Shown here one piece after another: positions 43,231 through 55,412 of a stretch of 64,000 nt of DNA. The position numbers and the translations under genes were made by a program. Source of the DNA: Sarcomyxa edulis (lineage: Eukaryota > Basidiomycota > Agaricomycetes > Agaricales > Mycenaceae); contig QUOL01000008.1 in assembly GCA_009761415.1 (NCBI GenBank), positions 558,001 to 622,000 on the forward strand. The letters are read 5' to 3'. The notes under the pieces were generated by a model. That model was given only the letters and a program-made list of their open reading frames with translations, did no database searches and was not told the DNA's origin. Every line of letters starts with the position of its first letter. The first letter of the stretch is position 1.

Positions 43231-44096
43231 ATGGCCATCCAAAGCGCTCGACCTAGCTCAAGTTCTACCTCTGGTACTGGTACTCAGTCAACGTCAACAT
43301 CAACGGCAACTGCTGGTCATGCTAGCGGTCAAAACGGCGCCTTCTTCTCTCCGGCTGGTAGTCCTCCTTTGGTCTTGGCTTTCCTAGCCATGTTAGCATC
43401 CTTTCGTCGCAACATGAGTATGGCTTACTTACTTATGATACAGCGGGCTGTTCGCAGCTGGTATGATAGCAGTGTTTGGATGGAGGAGGATACGGTTCGG
43501 TCGGGCATGGGCTACTGCAGATGCCGTGGGTGGTGCAGCCGCGGCGAGGCGAAAACAACATCATGATATTGGAGAAAAGCCAAAATTGTGGGATCTCTGG
43601 ATTGACATGGATCACACGACTGCCAATAATATGAATGGACTGGGGGAGGCGAAGTGGGAGAATATCATGGTAAGTATCCTCTCTATCTTTTTATTCTGCG
43701 ACTGATCATCTATCTTCATTGTAGCCCGTGTCTGCAGTCACAATTTCAGACGAACCTGCACTAGACACGAACAAACCTACCCCAGAATCTCATCATCCAC
43801 CAGAACCACCCATGGCATTGCCACGTCTCCCTCTCGATGTTTCTCTTCACTTTGGACGACATCGGTACTTTCGCCACAGACCTCTAGCAAGCCAGGATAT
43901 CGATATCGATGGCCACACGGCCACTGCAGAATCGGAAAAGGCGAACGAGGCTCAGTCACATTTGGAGGTTGCCGTGGCGATAGCCATGCCTAATCCCTCC
44001 CCTCCACGACACCTACACGACAATCCACACGACGAACAACCACTCGAGTACGCAATCGGAGTAATTAAATATCCGTGGCGTCCTAAGGAAGGCTGA
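43231..44096 (+). CDS. Single-pass membrane protein of unknown function
   Basis: Small basidiomycete-type protein. Exon 1 encodes a Ser/Thr-rich N-terminus (SSSSTSGTGTQSTSTST) and runs into a transmembrane helix completed in exon 2: SPPLVLAFLAIGLFAAGMI then AVFGWRRIRFGR, a basic stop-transfer. A cytoplasmic part has the patterned KPKLWDLWIDMD and WENIMPVSAV, the latter formed across intron 2, and a polar Pro/His-rich C-terminus ending YPWRPKEG. The KPxLWDLW...WENIMP arrangement recurs in other basidiomycete hypothetical proteins as far as I recall. No enzyme motif. It follows the P450 by 437 bp on the same strand. Confidence 0.7.
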
Positions 44097-45025
44097 ATTT
44101 GTTCTCCACCTACCACCTATACCCGACCGATTTAAGGGAACGATGTACTTATACATATGACTGGATGATACACGCGGTCATGCCACCTGAGTGACTGTTG
44201 AAAGGAGTTCAGTGGACCCGTGCTGCTGTGGGATATTTTCTAGAGCAATTGTTGCCCGTGATGATTGTTGACCGATTGCTGACTGCGGAAGGAACCCATG
44301 GCTAATAATGGTATGGGCTCAAGTTGCCGACCGAACTATTGGTATGGAGAGCTCCATATACATGACTGAGATATACAGTATCGAGCTACAAAGTTGCAGG
44401 TCAATCAGGACTTTGAGCAGCAACTCGATGGACTGCACATACATAGCCATGCTTCTTGACTTTTGAGTATCATCTATCGTTCTGTAAGCTATCGTGTTGG
44501 TGAGGAACCGCTTGTATATATGGACCAATGAAGTGTTGACAGCAGAGGTCGATGGCTAATATTGGTTGGGGCTGGAAGTCGGGCACGAGAGGAAGAAATG
44601 ACTCCAAAAGTAAAGGTTGTGCTTTTAATATACGGAAGGTTGACCACAAGGCACCATTTGTTCGCCACCAATTGACATGATTCGACGTCGGTGATCGAAA
44701 GGTGAGAGCGTTGGTATTCCTGGGAATTGATCATGTGAGACGTGATTATACTCCAGAAGATTTATATAGTATAGATTACGCACCTTCAAGTGATTGTTTG
44801 ATCGATTGCAGAGTGCAGCCAGACGCTTTTCAGCCGACGCAATGAAAGCGCGTTACGCGTATGGTCACGTGTCCAGGAGGCCGCCAAACAGCGCCAAAGA
44901 TATACAGCCCGAGGTAAGCCCGATAAGTTCTGCGGTCTGCAATGTGGCAGACGATCAGAAATATCAAAAGATATATAGGATGGTTGCACACAAACGGTGA
45001 AGCACAGACACATGTGTGTACAGAA
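44097..45025. other. Intergenic, 0.9 kb
   Basis: Lies between the stops of two convergent genes and is long for a shared 3' region, yet I see no exon chain, tRNA or repeat in it. Confidence 0.55.
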
Positions 45026-45577
45026 CTATTTCGGGCGTCGAAGCGATAAGATGCAAATATTCCTACTAGAATCCTGATTCTGACCGTCGTCCAGTGGTAC
45101 CACTGGCAAAACCGACAAGCCTCCAAACAGAGTATGTTGAAGCAGACAGTCCACCCTGATCACGCCGTGCTCCCAAACAGCCTTGGAATTGAGTGACACC
45201 CTGCAACGCGTCTCGAAAACCTTTTCCATTCGGTCCCGCTGCTTCTGACACAGACGGTCCCATTCTGGATGAGTGAGTTGAGTGGAAACAACGGTGAATA
45301 TGGCCTGTAGAACGTCGTGTTTAGTGACGCCGTAGGGATTGTGTGCTTGGATAGACCAAGGTTCCGGGAAGAGGGCGCAACTGATGGAAAGATGCTGTAT
45401 AGGGGGTGATGTTGCGTGTTGGGCGAGTTCGAAAGCAGATATTGGGACCGTGGATGAGGAGATGTGACGGGCGGTTGTTGGAGGTTCTCGGAGGTCCCAG
45501 ATAAGTGGGCAGCAGAGGCCTTCTGTTAGGTTGCGGTGGGAATATTGAAGGATTGGGTGAAGGGATAGCTCAGGCAT
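45026..45577 (-). CDS. DUF6699-like basidiomycete protein
   Basis: Intronless reading frame of 183 residues starting MPELSLHPILQYSHRN. The pattern LHPxLQ ... LIWDLREPP ... ELAQHATSPPIQHLSI ... PWSIQAHNPYGVTKHDVLQA matches the DUF6699 domain that is expanded in mushroom-forming fungi, followed by an HPEWDRLCQKQRDRMEKVF helix and a variable end. Biochemical role is unknown; the domain is thought intracellular since no signal peptide or membrane segment is present. The frame stays open upstream to 45880, but this Met starts right at the domain, so I prefer it. Confidence 0.8.
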   Translation of the reverse strand: MPELSLHPILQYSHRNLTEGLCCPLIWDLREPPTTARHISSSTVPISAFELAQHATSPPIQHLSISCALFPEPWSIQAHNPYGVTKHDVLQAIFTVVSTQLTHPEWDRLCQKQRDRMEKVFETRCRVSLNSKAVWEHGVIRVDCLLQHTLFGGLSVLPVVPLDDGQNQDSSRNICILSLRRPK

Positions 45578-46725
45578 GGTGAGAGGTACTGATGAAGGAG
45601 GATGTAATGTGTATCCCCTTCTTTCGTGCGTCTCTTTATTGATGTTGCTCAGGTCGGCATCGAACAGCCGCAGCAGAGAGAGACAGGAGAGGAGCGAAAG
45701 CGCCGAATCATTGTTCTGGGATACACACCCAAAACGGAAAGCTCTATGGAAGTAAATGATTGTAGAGATAGGGATACTCGGAAGAGTGATTGTAAACGGC
45801 GGTTTCAGTATGCCTTTCATGAAGACATTGCTATTGCGAAAGCGGATTGGGTTAAATTGTCGTCTCGGAAATGGCAACATGCGTTATGCGTGGATCCCCA
45901 GACACCGTCCGGTCGCTGATAAGCGGTGCGGAGCGCGTCTATCTGTATGCAACGACAAGGATGCATTATCACCGCTTGGAGGCAGTGTGATGGTGGAATG
46001 TTTGGGCGTCATCGCCGGGAAACGTGTTTCGGCGTGCAACACATTGTGATACAGATACAGATACAATATAGAAATACACGTACCGCTTTCTCAACGAGAG
46101 TCATTGTGATACCTAGACTGTCCATCAGGATCGTCGTAATTGTATGAGTCATTGACACCGGGCTGTGTTCATGACCAGCCTGAGTAGTCCAGCAAGCTTG
46201 TTGACATAGACGCCAGCTAGAATGGACGTGGGACAGGAGACATCTCAAATGCAACCTGTCGAACTTCGTCGGGGGTGTTTACTCAGGACTTCCAAGGATA
46301 TGGAGTCGGAGACGGCCAAACCCGAGGCGAGAGGATAGTCAAAGTCGTCTAGAGATACAGACAATATGATTAGTGATGTGTCCTCCATATGCATGGTACG
46401 TACATGCGTGAAAGAGGTTGGAAGAACTCGAGTAAGAGTAAGATCCGAGTCCTCAATTTCCAAATGACATTTTGATTTGCCGCACACGTGACCTCGTAAT
46501 TTGAATTGGTGGAGTGGACGTCTGAGGTCGGCTCACGCTGTTCAGTGTTTCTCGACGTGTATCTTTCGACTTTCGTGCCCAAAGTACGCATAAAATTGAC
46601 AAGGAGGCTTGTACTTATTAGTATTACAAACAGCAAAGAAGATAGACCTAAGTAACAAGACATTGTATCCAGTGGCACGCAACACGGCACAGTCAGTAAG
46701 AATATTGTGTACGCATTCTCCACCC
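45578..46725. other. Intergenic, 1.1 kb
   Basis: 5' flank of the DUF6699-like gene and 3' flank of the OPT transporter. Several frames are open on both strands (for example 45756-46049 plus, 46370-46753 minus), but none shows a known domain. Confidence 0.55.
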
Positions 46726-49700
46726 TCAGCCGCAGAACTCCATCCCAGGGCATCCAATAATGGTGCCAAACTCTGTAGCAAAGGGATCATATTAGTACCT
46801 CGACCATAGCTACGAAACAAATGATCAACACTTACTTCCACCATCTACGCCAGCAACAGCTAGAAGAGCTTGGAACACACCTCCAATACCTTCCCCAGCG
46901 AGACCCCCGGCCTAGTTAAAACTGGTTTCAGCATGTTGTCACTCCACAAACAAAGAGCGAATATACTGACAGCGACGGCGAACATATACATATCATAACT
47001 GGCTGGGTGCCTCTTCAGCCAGAAGTAATTGAAAGTAGCGCCAGCAGCCCTGCGAAGAGTCACAAATTGAGCAGAAGGCTACGGCAAAATGTGAGAAAGC
47101 TTACATGGCTATAGGATAGAACACCTGAGGTACTACGAAGCCTAGTCCCACTGCGTTCTGTTCACAGACAGGTGAGAAATCACGATAGAATGATGCAGAG
47201 CATAACATACCCAATTTGGAACGTATACCCAGTACTTCTTGGGGATCCACAAGTGCTGAAACGGGTTGAGTACCAACGACAGTAGAGACAACATCATGAT
47301 AGATATTACCTTAGATACGACAGAGATCACGGAAACGATTGCAAGGGCAATAGCGGTATATCCAGATGAAGGTGGTATGGCTACAATCTTTGTCAGTAGC
47401 TTCGCGTCAATGTGACACACATACAGAGAACTCACGAAGCCGCGGGCTCGTTACAGCGACGGCTACGGCAGCCCACGCACTCACAGAACTGAAATAACGA
47501 GTTTAGTCGGTTTCAAAGCCCTCTCAAAAACAAAATGGACTAACGGAGCTCCATATGTGCAGACTCCAGTGGCAGATAAGTGCCTGTATAGAAGGACAAT
47601 CAGAACAGATTCAAATACTAAGACTTCCCGCAGGAAGGTCACTTACAAAATACAAGGTGATGCGGTCGTGAACAGAATGAACAACCCGGTGGTCAAAAAG
47701 ATAGCAACGACAGCGCCGCACAACTGAGCAATGAACTGATTCCTCGGTTTTGCTCGGAGGAGATAACCCGTTTTCAAGTCACCAGTCATGTCAGTGGCTT
47801 GCGCTGCGGAGCCCGCAGAAATGACACCAGCTGTCATGTTCAGCGTCTGGGCAGGTGCCAAAGCAAGGTGTGCGCCTTTTCCGATGCCTCCAAAGATAAG
47901 TTGAGATGCCTAGATATTTTATTAGTGATTGGTTAGCTCGGGACTCGTACTAATAGCGCATCGGGTGGGAGGTCACCTTTGCGACAGTGCTGACGGGGTT
48001 GATGTCAGTTGCACCAGAAGATTGAACACCGATGAACGAGAAGATAAAGCCGAGGACTAAAGCTAGGATAGCATCTCCAACGTTCATGCTGAATTGAGTG
48101 GCAAGAATCGCACACGACATGACAACGGAGAGGAACAAGCCAATAGTCCACCACGAAGTTGGGATACGATCTTCGAGGGGCGTCTGATCTTCATCCTCTG
48201 GATCGAGCTCACTACGCCTTCGGAACCACGATTTGGGTCGGATGTTGAAACCTTTGGTTTTCATACCTAGATTGCAAGTCATTTAGAATCTGATAGAAGG
48301 GGCTCATATAGCGACGAGACGAACTTGCAAAGATGGGTACCAAACTCATCACCACGTCTGCAAAGGAGTAGATCAACATCATGAGGACACCTGGCCAGAG
48401 GAGCCAGTATCGAGGAGAGGGGTTTGTAACATATTGCGAAGGGTCCGAGAATGACAACGCTTGGTATGAGATCATTTCTGGGAATTCGTCACTTGCTGGT
48501 ACCCCCACGGCCAAACCGTTTTTGACGATGGACGGTGCGACTACAAAATAGATAGATTGGTAACATAATATCCCAGACAAGAACGAGGACGTACTGATCC
48601 CCCAAGCCAAGACGGCTCCTCCGACTATTGACGAACCTTAATAAGCCAAGTGGTGATTTACGAAGAGGGAATAAGATGACTTACAAAAGCTCCAGCTAGC
48701 ATTCATCCCACTAAGCATACCAGCACCGAAGAAGGCAGGTGTGACTAGTAATCAAAATTAATAAGTCAAACGAGATTAAAGACGTTACGAAACACACATT
48801 CAATCCACCAGCCATAATTATCTAACGATATGATGCTTGTGAACCCTAATCGGAAGAGTGTCCAGCCACTGTTCGCAAACGACGATGAATCAGTGCAATA
48901 GATCCCAACCGAATGAATGACACGTACATATGCCAATCCAGGAGCTGTGATCGCAACATGATCAGAAAGGATGGAAATTCAGGATGAGTCAATGTGTACT
49001 CACAAGACCAGGAGCATATCCGTTCAGAACTTTGAACAAGAATGTCGCAATGAAGGACCATAGAAGAGCCAACGACTTCTTTTTAGCAGCAATGGCACCC
49101 GTTTTGCCATTGTGACTTCGGAAACATCAGAAAATGATATTAGACACAACTAACGCAAAACGATGCTTACAGAGAACGAATAGTGTATGCCGTCGCCGTA
49201 GGCGTTGGGAAGGTCAGTTTCTGATGAACGATATAATACGCGCGTAACGGAATCACGAAGAACACCCCGAAGAAGCCCGCACACGCTGTAAGCGCGATGA
49301 GCTTGCCAATATCTTGCTTAGGTAGTGTGCTCAGTAGGTTGAGACGATACATTGCAGGTACCGCGCTGATTTGTACCGGGCGGTCAGTGGATTTAACGCG
49401 GTCAAAATAGAACAGGAAGGGGGTGGTACATACCTGACAAAAAGGATACCAAGGCCACCGGCTGCGGTGGCAGCAGATTGAACTGTGGAATGGCGGTTCA
49501 TCGTAATCAATAACATGGAGCCGATTGCATACATGCCCACCTGTACAATTCTCCTTGGGTCCAAAGGGGCCCCCAAGGAATCGACCTAGTATGCCAGATT
49601 GGGGAAGAGCCGTAGACAGAGGCTTCAGGATGGCAAATCCGAAGATAGCCTACGAAAAGAGGTCAGAGGCTGATTAACGTAAGCAATGGAAGCCCGTACT

Positions 49701-50238
49701 CCAAAAAGCTAGATACAAAGCTTTGCTTAGTACATGCATAAAATGAGGGCTTATGGTATGATGGTACCTGAGGACCAAACGTAAACCCTGTCTTCAATCC
49801 GAGATAGATGTTCGAGGCTCCCACTGGCTTGTAAGTTAGTGTGCAGGTACTATGCACACATCATGTGGATCAGGCTACTTGCCTACTGCCCCAAGTACAC
49901 AACCTACAAATATAGCCCTGGACATTGTTCAACTTCAGCTATCATTGCAATTTCAATTCTCACAAACATAAGACTTACCTGAACGTAAGCTGGTGCGTCT
50001 CTTCTGGTACTGACGGGTCGATAGGAAACGGTCTCGTTCTGTAAACCAATCAGCTAAAACATTGCCCAGATTCAGAAATACAGACATACGGATCGTGATC
50101 GTCAAGTGAGTTATCTTCGAGCGCCTTGTGGCCTTCCTCCGAATCGATAGCCTTCTCGTTGTGATATTCCCCAGAGCGGCTGGAACTACTAGCTTGTCTG
50201 TGAATCTCTGGGATGTCATCGATTATGGCGGAAGACAT
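46726..50238 (-). CDS. OPT family oligopeptide/metal-chelate transporter
   Basis: Proton-coupled oligopeptide transporter with 12-16 predicted membrane helices, probably plasma-membrane. The start at 50238 gives MSSAIIDDIPEIHRQ and an acidic cytoplasmic N-terminus. The family opening appears as QLTFRAIFVGCVLG-type sequence, then GASNIYLGLKTGFTFGPQ. Other segments: FPTPTATAYTIRSLH, NASWSFFGGAVLAWGI, ILALVLGFIFSFIGVQSSGA, DINPVSTVAKASQLIFGG, NMTAGVISAGSAAQATDMTG, DLKTGYLLRAKPRNQF, and WNAVGLGFVVPQVFYPIAM. The last exon encodes FGTIIGCPGMEFCG and was read across an intron from VAGVDGGK. About twenty exons. It resembles the OPT/YSL-like fungal subgroup (DMTGDLKTG motif) that may carry small peptides or metal chelates. 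Confidence 0.93.
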
Positions 50239-51006
50239 TGTCGAGAAACGACTCGAGGGAGATGCAACGAGGATTCGAGGGAAGAAAAGGAACTTGATGG
50301 CGTACTGTTCTTGTAAGGTTCCGAAGGTTGCCAAGAGATCTCAACGGGCGCGTCTCTCCATACAATTACTCACAATTACTACCCCATCCACGCGGATGCC
50401 TAGGAACTATCAATCCAGGGTACATACATGATAGCCGAGCACACTCCGGGTGTTATAATTGGCACTGTGCTCGACAAAAAGAGCTGTTATCATCGATCCT
50501 TTGACCAAGCATTGGAATTAAGTACTGACGAAAACTGACGATACGAGTCGATTAGGCCTGAGATATATTTAACCTGGAAAGAAATTGGACATCTTGTCGT
50601 GTGGAGTCAGTTTCAAGTCTGAGGACATCTCTGCAACAGAGAGATAGCCACATTGAGACTCGATGGAGAGCTCGAGCGTTAATGTGTTATCGCTCGAGAC
50701 TCACAGAGGGCCGGAAAGCCCGTGAGGGGTGACCGGTGGTGCAAGACACCCCCTGGACTAGGCACTACCATAGCAGATAGCACTTGTCAAGGGTCCAAAT
50801 GAATAGACCATCCGGCACTCATTATCCATTGACATCGGATCCAGATCTATGTAGCACTTGTTCGATGATCATTATGCGCCATACAGGACAGAAATAGAAA
50901 TGGGAGTGGGAGTGGAAAGGGAAGATTCTCGAATGCATCAACTCCCACCTCGACATCGATGGGGATGTAGCGAATCCAGGGAAAAAAGACGGATCAACAA
51001 CCACGG
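50239..51006. other. Intergenic with a cluster of predicted hairpins
   Basis: OPT promoter on one side and the GET5 3' flank on the other. Three adjacent inverted repeats lie at 50671-50752. No ORF of note. Confidence 0.6.
50671..50752. other. Cluster of three hairpin-forming inverted repeats
   Basis: CTCGAGCG (50671-50678) pairs with CGCTCGAG (50691-50698). GGGC (50708-50711) pairs with GCCC (50718-50721) around CGGAAA. GGGGTG (50726-50731) pairs with CACCCC (50747-50752). It could be a structured RNA or chance; transcription is unknown. Confidence 0.4.
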
Positions 51007-52054
51007 TCATGTCCCTGCCATCCCGATGACACCAACCTGATCACGGATTTTAGCAATCTCGCTGGCGGTGAGCGTACCTTTGCTCGCGCGGAGGAAGTCT
51101 TCAAAGGCGAGAAGAGCGTCGGTATCGGTGAGAAATTCCGATCTGGATTTACAATCAAGGGGTGTTAGAGGGAAAAAACGTTGATATAAAGACATAAGCG
51201 AATAGGTGGACTGGCCAAGTGACTCACTTCAAAAACGAGTGTAATCGGTCCCAAAATTCAGGTTTAGAAACGGTGGTATGATATGTGGTGAGCGTTTCAG
51301 TTGCGATAGAGCTCGGGATCGATGTAGAATCGAGAGTCAACGTGATGTCCAGGGGCTTTTCATTCGAGAGGGCTTCGTTTGACGGAGAAGGCGATAACAC
51401 AAGAGAGGGTATACGATGATGCTTCTTCGACGGTTGCGACTTTGGATTTGGGCTTAACGACAGAGACGCAGGATTTTGAATTCCTTCAGCAGACGGTATG
51501 GGAACAGGTGAAGACGCGACTTTGGAAGGATCCCAGTCGAATCCAGGTTTGACCATCAAATTGACAGTATCGCCGTCCTTGACACTGTACTCTTTGAGGA
51601 GCTTCGCATCAGCAAGAGCCTTTCCTTTGAGTAGAAGACGTTGTGCATCTGCTGGGGGCGCAGAAGTCTCGGAGGCAAGTTGTGATTTAATGGATGCGAT
51701 TGTGTCGGTCGACTGTACTGATATAGTGAATGATGCAGAGGGCTTGAGGGACTTGAAAGTGATGGAAATCGGGGCTGGAGAGTTCATCAGTCTAACTGCG
51801 GATACAGAACCCCTTATAGTGGATTTACCTGAAGACGCAGATGCTTCCACTTTACGCTTCGGAGGAGCAGGAACGTCGATCTGAGACAAACCAAGTCAGG
51901 CGTTTGAATTTAAATATATGATCAAGAAACCCACTGGCAACACTGGCACTTTCTTCAATGAGTTTTCTGGTGGTTGCTGATAATCGTCCGCGTACGTTAC
52001 GGGTTGAGTTGAGAGCGTACTCAAGAACGTCTTCGCAAATGCCTGTTCTGCCAT
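51007..52054 (-). CDS. GET5: GET5/MDY2-like ubiquitin-domain protein of the GET pathway
   Basis: Adaptor that with Get4 and Sgt2 hands tail-anchored proteins to Get3 for ER insertion. Exons 52054-51935, 51880-51228 and 51142-51007 join in frame to 302 residues. The N-terminal Get4-binding segment reads EQAFAKTFLSTLSTQPV and ends PVLPIDVPAPPKRKV. A ubiquitin-like domain follows (ISITFKSLKPSASFTISVQS, DTIASIKSQLA, RLLLKGKALADAKLLKEY, GDTVNLMVKPG). A Ser/Pro-rich linker and a helical C-terminal domain (EFWDRLHSFLKSEF, LLAFEDFLRASKGTLTASEI) match the homodimerisation domain. It is longer than the yeast protein because of the linker. It shares a 183 bp bidirectional promoter with the NDUFS5-like gene. 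Confidence 0.87.
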
Positions 52055-52237
52055 TTGGGTAATATAACGCGACTGATATGTGGGATAAAACGATTGGAGA
52101 AATGAGACGGAAGAAAGGTCGATTTCGAAATCGGTCGGACACCACGTCGCGTTGGTGTGGCGGTGCTCGTGGCGGTGCACTTCGTCGAGCCATTCAACTC
52201 CCCCGCAATTCCAATCACCCCACTGTGAAACTAAACT
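52055..52237. promoter_or_regulatory. Bidirectional promoter GET5 / NDUFS5-like
   Basis: Only 183 bp separate the two divergent start codons. No TATA box is obvious; CCAATCACCCC precedes the plus-strand start and could be a CCAAT box. Confidence 0.6.
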
Positions 52238-52753
52238 ATGGTAAAGTCATGTCTTCTACGAAGTTCGAGTTGTTTCTCATCGCACCATTTAGTCAGGTTT
52301 TGGATTGAACGGAGGTACTTGTATTTCCTGAGTTTCTACAAATCTTACCGTTCAAATCGCTTTGGTTTAGGCCGTAACCGTTGTTTTGTCTATTGGCAGG
52401 AGTTTTCGAAAGTGGTTCCATATTTCAACAGTATATGTAGGGCCAAGCTGACGTATCTGCGACGTAGTGCTATGCCGGGACTGATAACCCCCGCGAATGC
52501 AGGCCGCAGGTAGATGATTACTTTGAATGTTTGCACCACAGGAAGGAGGTACGCGATGCATTGCTCTCTTATCCTGCATTCGCGCAGTACTAACTCGTCT
52601 TAGATTGAGCGCGCTCAGGCCATCGAGACTGAGACGTACAAGAAAGCGCGACGTGCGGCCCAAGCAGGTCACCAGTTGGCAGATGGAACCATCACCTCTA
52701 TTGGATTGATCCAGCGAGAGAAGGATGAAGGTGCTGCTGAGCGAGCCTCGTAG
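52238..52753 (+). CDS. Complex I subunit NDUFS5-like (twin CX9C)
   Basis: Accessory subunit of mitochondrial NADH:ubiquinone oxidoreductase on the intermembrane-space side; 98 residues. It is missed by simple ORF searches because it has five tiny exons: 52238-52240 (only the ATG), 52293-52314, 52371-52411, 52468-52548 and 52604-52753. The assembled protein opens MSGFGLNGGRNRCFVYWQEF and continues SKCYAGTDNPRECRPQVDDY, then FECLHHRKEIERAQAIET. The four cysteines form two exact CX9C motifs, as in NDUFS5 and other Mia40-imported proteins, and FECLHHRKE is characteristic of the family. All introns are GT-AG with phases that agree. The C-terminus (SIGLIQREKDEGAAERAS) is typical of fungal versions. 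It diverges from GET5. Confidence 0.86.
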
Positions 52754-53730
52754 GGTCCACTGGATCGGAACAACTGATACCCATGCAAATGACAATTTCA
52801 TTCTAGATACAACCACAGTGTGACGTTCAATGAACTCAACTCACGCCCAACACCATTTTTTCTGTCAGTATTCCATCTGAGGAGCTAATTGTGTTACTGC
52901 AGGATGCAGAGCGGTCTCGTAATGATTAGGTGCGTGTTTGGGCTTGACTCGACGGTCAGTAGTACATACTTGCCATAAACCATTCCCAACAAACCCTTCA
53001 GATTTGGCATGTCACTGCGATCAACGATTGTAATGGACAGTCCACCATTCTTAGGACATGCAACGTTCGAATATGTCAACGTAAACCTCCAGCTACTTTC
53101 ACCGAAGTCATGTTCTCTACATCACAAGCACACCGACTGTAATCGCGAGCGGACGGTCTCCGGACCCTGTTGTGGTATGCACTCGAGGCATCTACTATGT
53201 CACTCAGGAGCACCTCAATACTCGATAGCCAGTACTCAACGTCTCTATCTATCAACATCATCAACATCGACCTTTTCGATTCGAATTGAAGGTTGAGTCC
53301 ATCTTTCCAAGTTGCCCAGCCATCATGTTAGAGTCGTCACTCGCCAACCATCCCAGGATATTCAAGACGCAAGACGCTGTATGACACTAAATATATATAT
53401 TACTCGTCGACACGTCAAAGTCTCACCTCTGTTAGTTTTCTCAACGTTTTTGCCAAGTTTCGTAAATTTCAGTCACCAAGGAGGTGGTAGACCGTGGGAA
53501 TTTCAGAAACGGGCAGAATGGATTTCACCTTTACGCAAACTCCCCCTCATCCTCTTACTTTACCCCCCACACCAAGACCAACTCAACCCAGTCTCGTTTC
53601 CCATTCTCAACAGTTTTTTGACTACTCGAACACCACCAGAAAAGTGCTAACTATCGCCAAATTTATTCTGCGCGCTTTCCATACCCATCTCAACCCCATA
53701 CAACCACCAACATACTGAACCACTCTCAAG
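52754..53730. other. Intergenic, 1 kb
   Basis: 3' flank of the NDUFS5-like gene and, in the last several hundred bases, the pyrimidine-rich promoter/5' UTR of DHH1. No gene seen. Confidence 0.6.
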
Positions 53731-55412
53731 ATGTCGCAAACAGCACCGTCAACATCATCAACGTACGCATGCATCTTATGTTCCTACTCACGTCTACCAG
53801 AAAAAAAATCTGACAGAAAACACGCATTTTAGACCCTCTAACAACGAAACCTGGAAGTCAGGTCTTCGCCCACCACCAAAAGATATACGCCCCCAGACCG
53901 AAGATGTAACCGCTACCAAAGGCACCGAATTCGAAGATATGTTCCTCCGCCGTGAGCTCTTGATGGGCATCTTCGAAGCCGGTTTCGAAAAACCTTCACC
54001 CATCCAAGAAGAAGCCATCCCCATCGCTCTAACCAAACGCGACGTCCTCGCTCGTGCCAAAAACGGCACAGGAAAGACTGCCGCCTTCGTCATCCCCTCT
54101 CTCCAACAAGTCGATACCTCAAAGAACAAGATCCAAGCCCTACTCCTCGTCCCCACCCGGGAGCTTGCCCTCCAAACATCCCAAGTCTGCAAAACATTAG
54201 GAAAACACATGGGCGTTCAAGTCATGGTTACTACAGGTGGCACAACCCTCAAAGACGATATTTTGCGTCTGTCAGAGTCCGTACACGTTCTAGTCGGTAC
54301 CCCTGGCCGTATCCTAGATCTGGCTGGCAAAGGCGTGGCCGATCTCAGTGAATGCCCTGTCTTCGTCATGGATGAAGCTGATAAACTCCTCTCTCCCGAG
54401 TTTGCTCCTGTAATGGAACAACTCCTCGCTTTCCTCCCTGCAAACCCTCAAGTCATGCTTTTCAGTGCGACTTTCCCCATGATCGTTAAAGACTTTAAGG
54501 TAATGATCCACGCGGTTCAGACCATTGGTTCGTACTGATGAATGCGTACTCCAGGACAAACATATGAAATCACCCTACGAGATCAACCTCATGGACGAAC
54601 TTACCCTGCGTGGTGTCACGCAATACTACGCCTACGTCGAAGAAAGACAAAAGGTACACTGTCTAAACACGCTCTTCTCTAAGGTACGGGTACATTCCTA
54701 TGCTACGCATCACACGCGCTCAACTTTTTTTTTGCAGCTCCAAATCAACCAGTCCATTATTTTCTGCAACTCCACGAACCGCGTCGAGCTCCTCGCCAAA
54801 AAAGTCACTGAGCTCGGCTACTCTTGTTTCTACTCACACGCAAAGATGCTCCAATCTCACCGTAACCGCGTTTTCCACGACTTCCGCAACGGCGTATGCC
54901 GTAACCTCGTCTGCTCTGACCTTCTCACTCGCGGTATCGACATCCAGGCCGTCAACGTCGTCATCAACTTTGATTTCCCCAAGAACTCCGAAACGTATCT
55001 CCATCGTATCGGTCGATCGGGACGTTTCGGACACTTGGGTCTCGCTATCAACCTCGTCACGTACGAGGACAGGTTCAACCTCTATCGCATCGAGCAGGAG
55101 CTCGGAACGGAGATTCAACCTATCCCTCAACAGATCGATAAAGGTCTGTATGTGGCTCCCAGTGCGGCTGATGAACCTGCCGGTCAGAAGCCCACGCAGC
55201 AGACACAGCAACAACAGCAGCAGCAGCTACAGCAAAGACAGCAGACCCCGACGATAGGCCCACCACGGCCTCCAGTCCCACAAGCACAGGCACAAGCCCA
55301 AGCACAGGTTGTATATCAGAGCAACGGACAACAGGCAGCTCGTCAGAATGGTGTTGTACCACCACAAGGCAGAGGAGCAGGTGGATTCCGTGGAGCAGCG
55401 GTCCCACGATGA
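53731..55412 (+). CDS. DHH1: DEAD-box RNA helicase DHH1/DDX6
   Basis: Cytoplasmic mRNA-decapping activator and translational repressor of P-bodies. Exons 53731-53762, 53833-54499, 54555-54683 and about 54738-55412 join in frame to 500 residues. Helicase motifs in order: [20 protein letters not shown] (Q-motif lead), [21 protein letters not shown] (I), PTRELALQ (Ia), [10 protein letters not shown] (Ib), [10 protein letters not shown] (II), LFSATFP (III), [17 protein letters not shown] (IV), [20 protein letters not shown] (V), [13 protein letters not shown] (VI). [15 protein letters not shown] and the [20 protein letters not shown] end are diagnostic of DHH1. A Gln-rich, Pro/Ala/Gly-rich low-complexity tail follows, usual in this subfamily and linked to phase separation. 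Confidence 0.97.

Noticed and set aside
45626..46049. Two overlapping plus-strand frames opposite the DUF6699-like gene
   Set aside because: No domain and partly antisense to a supported gene.
50693..50766. Hammerhead or HDV-like ribozyme
   Set aside because: The CUGAUGA/GAAA core and the HDV double-pseudoknot order are not present.
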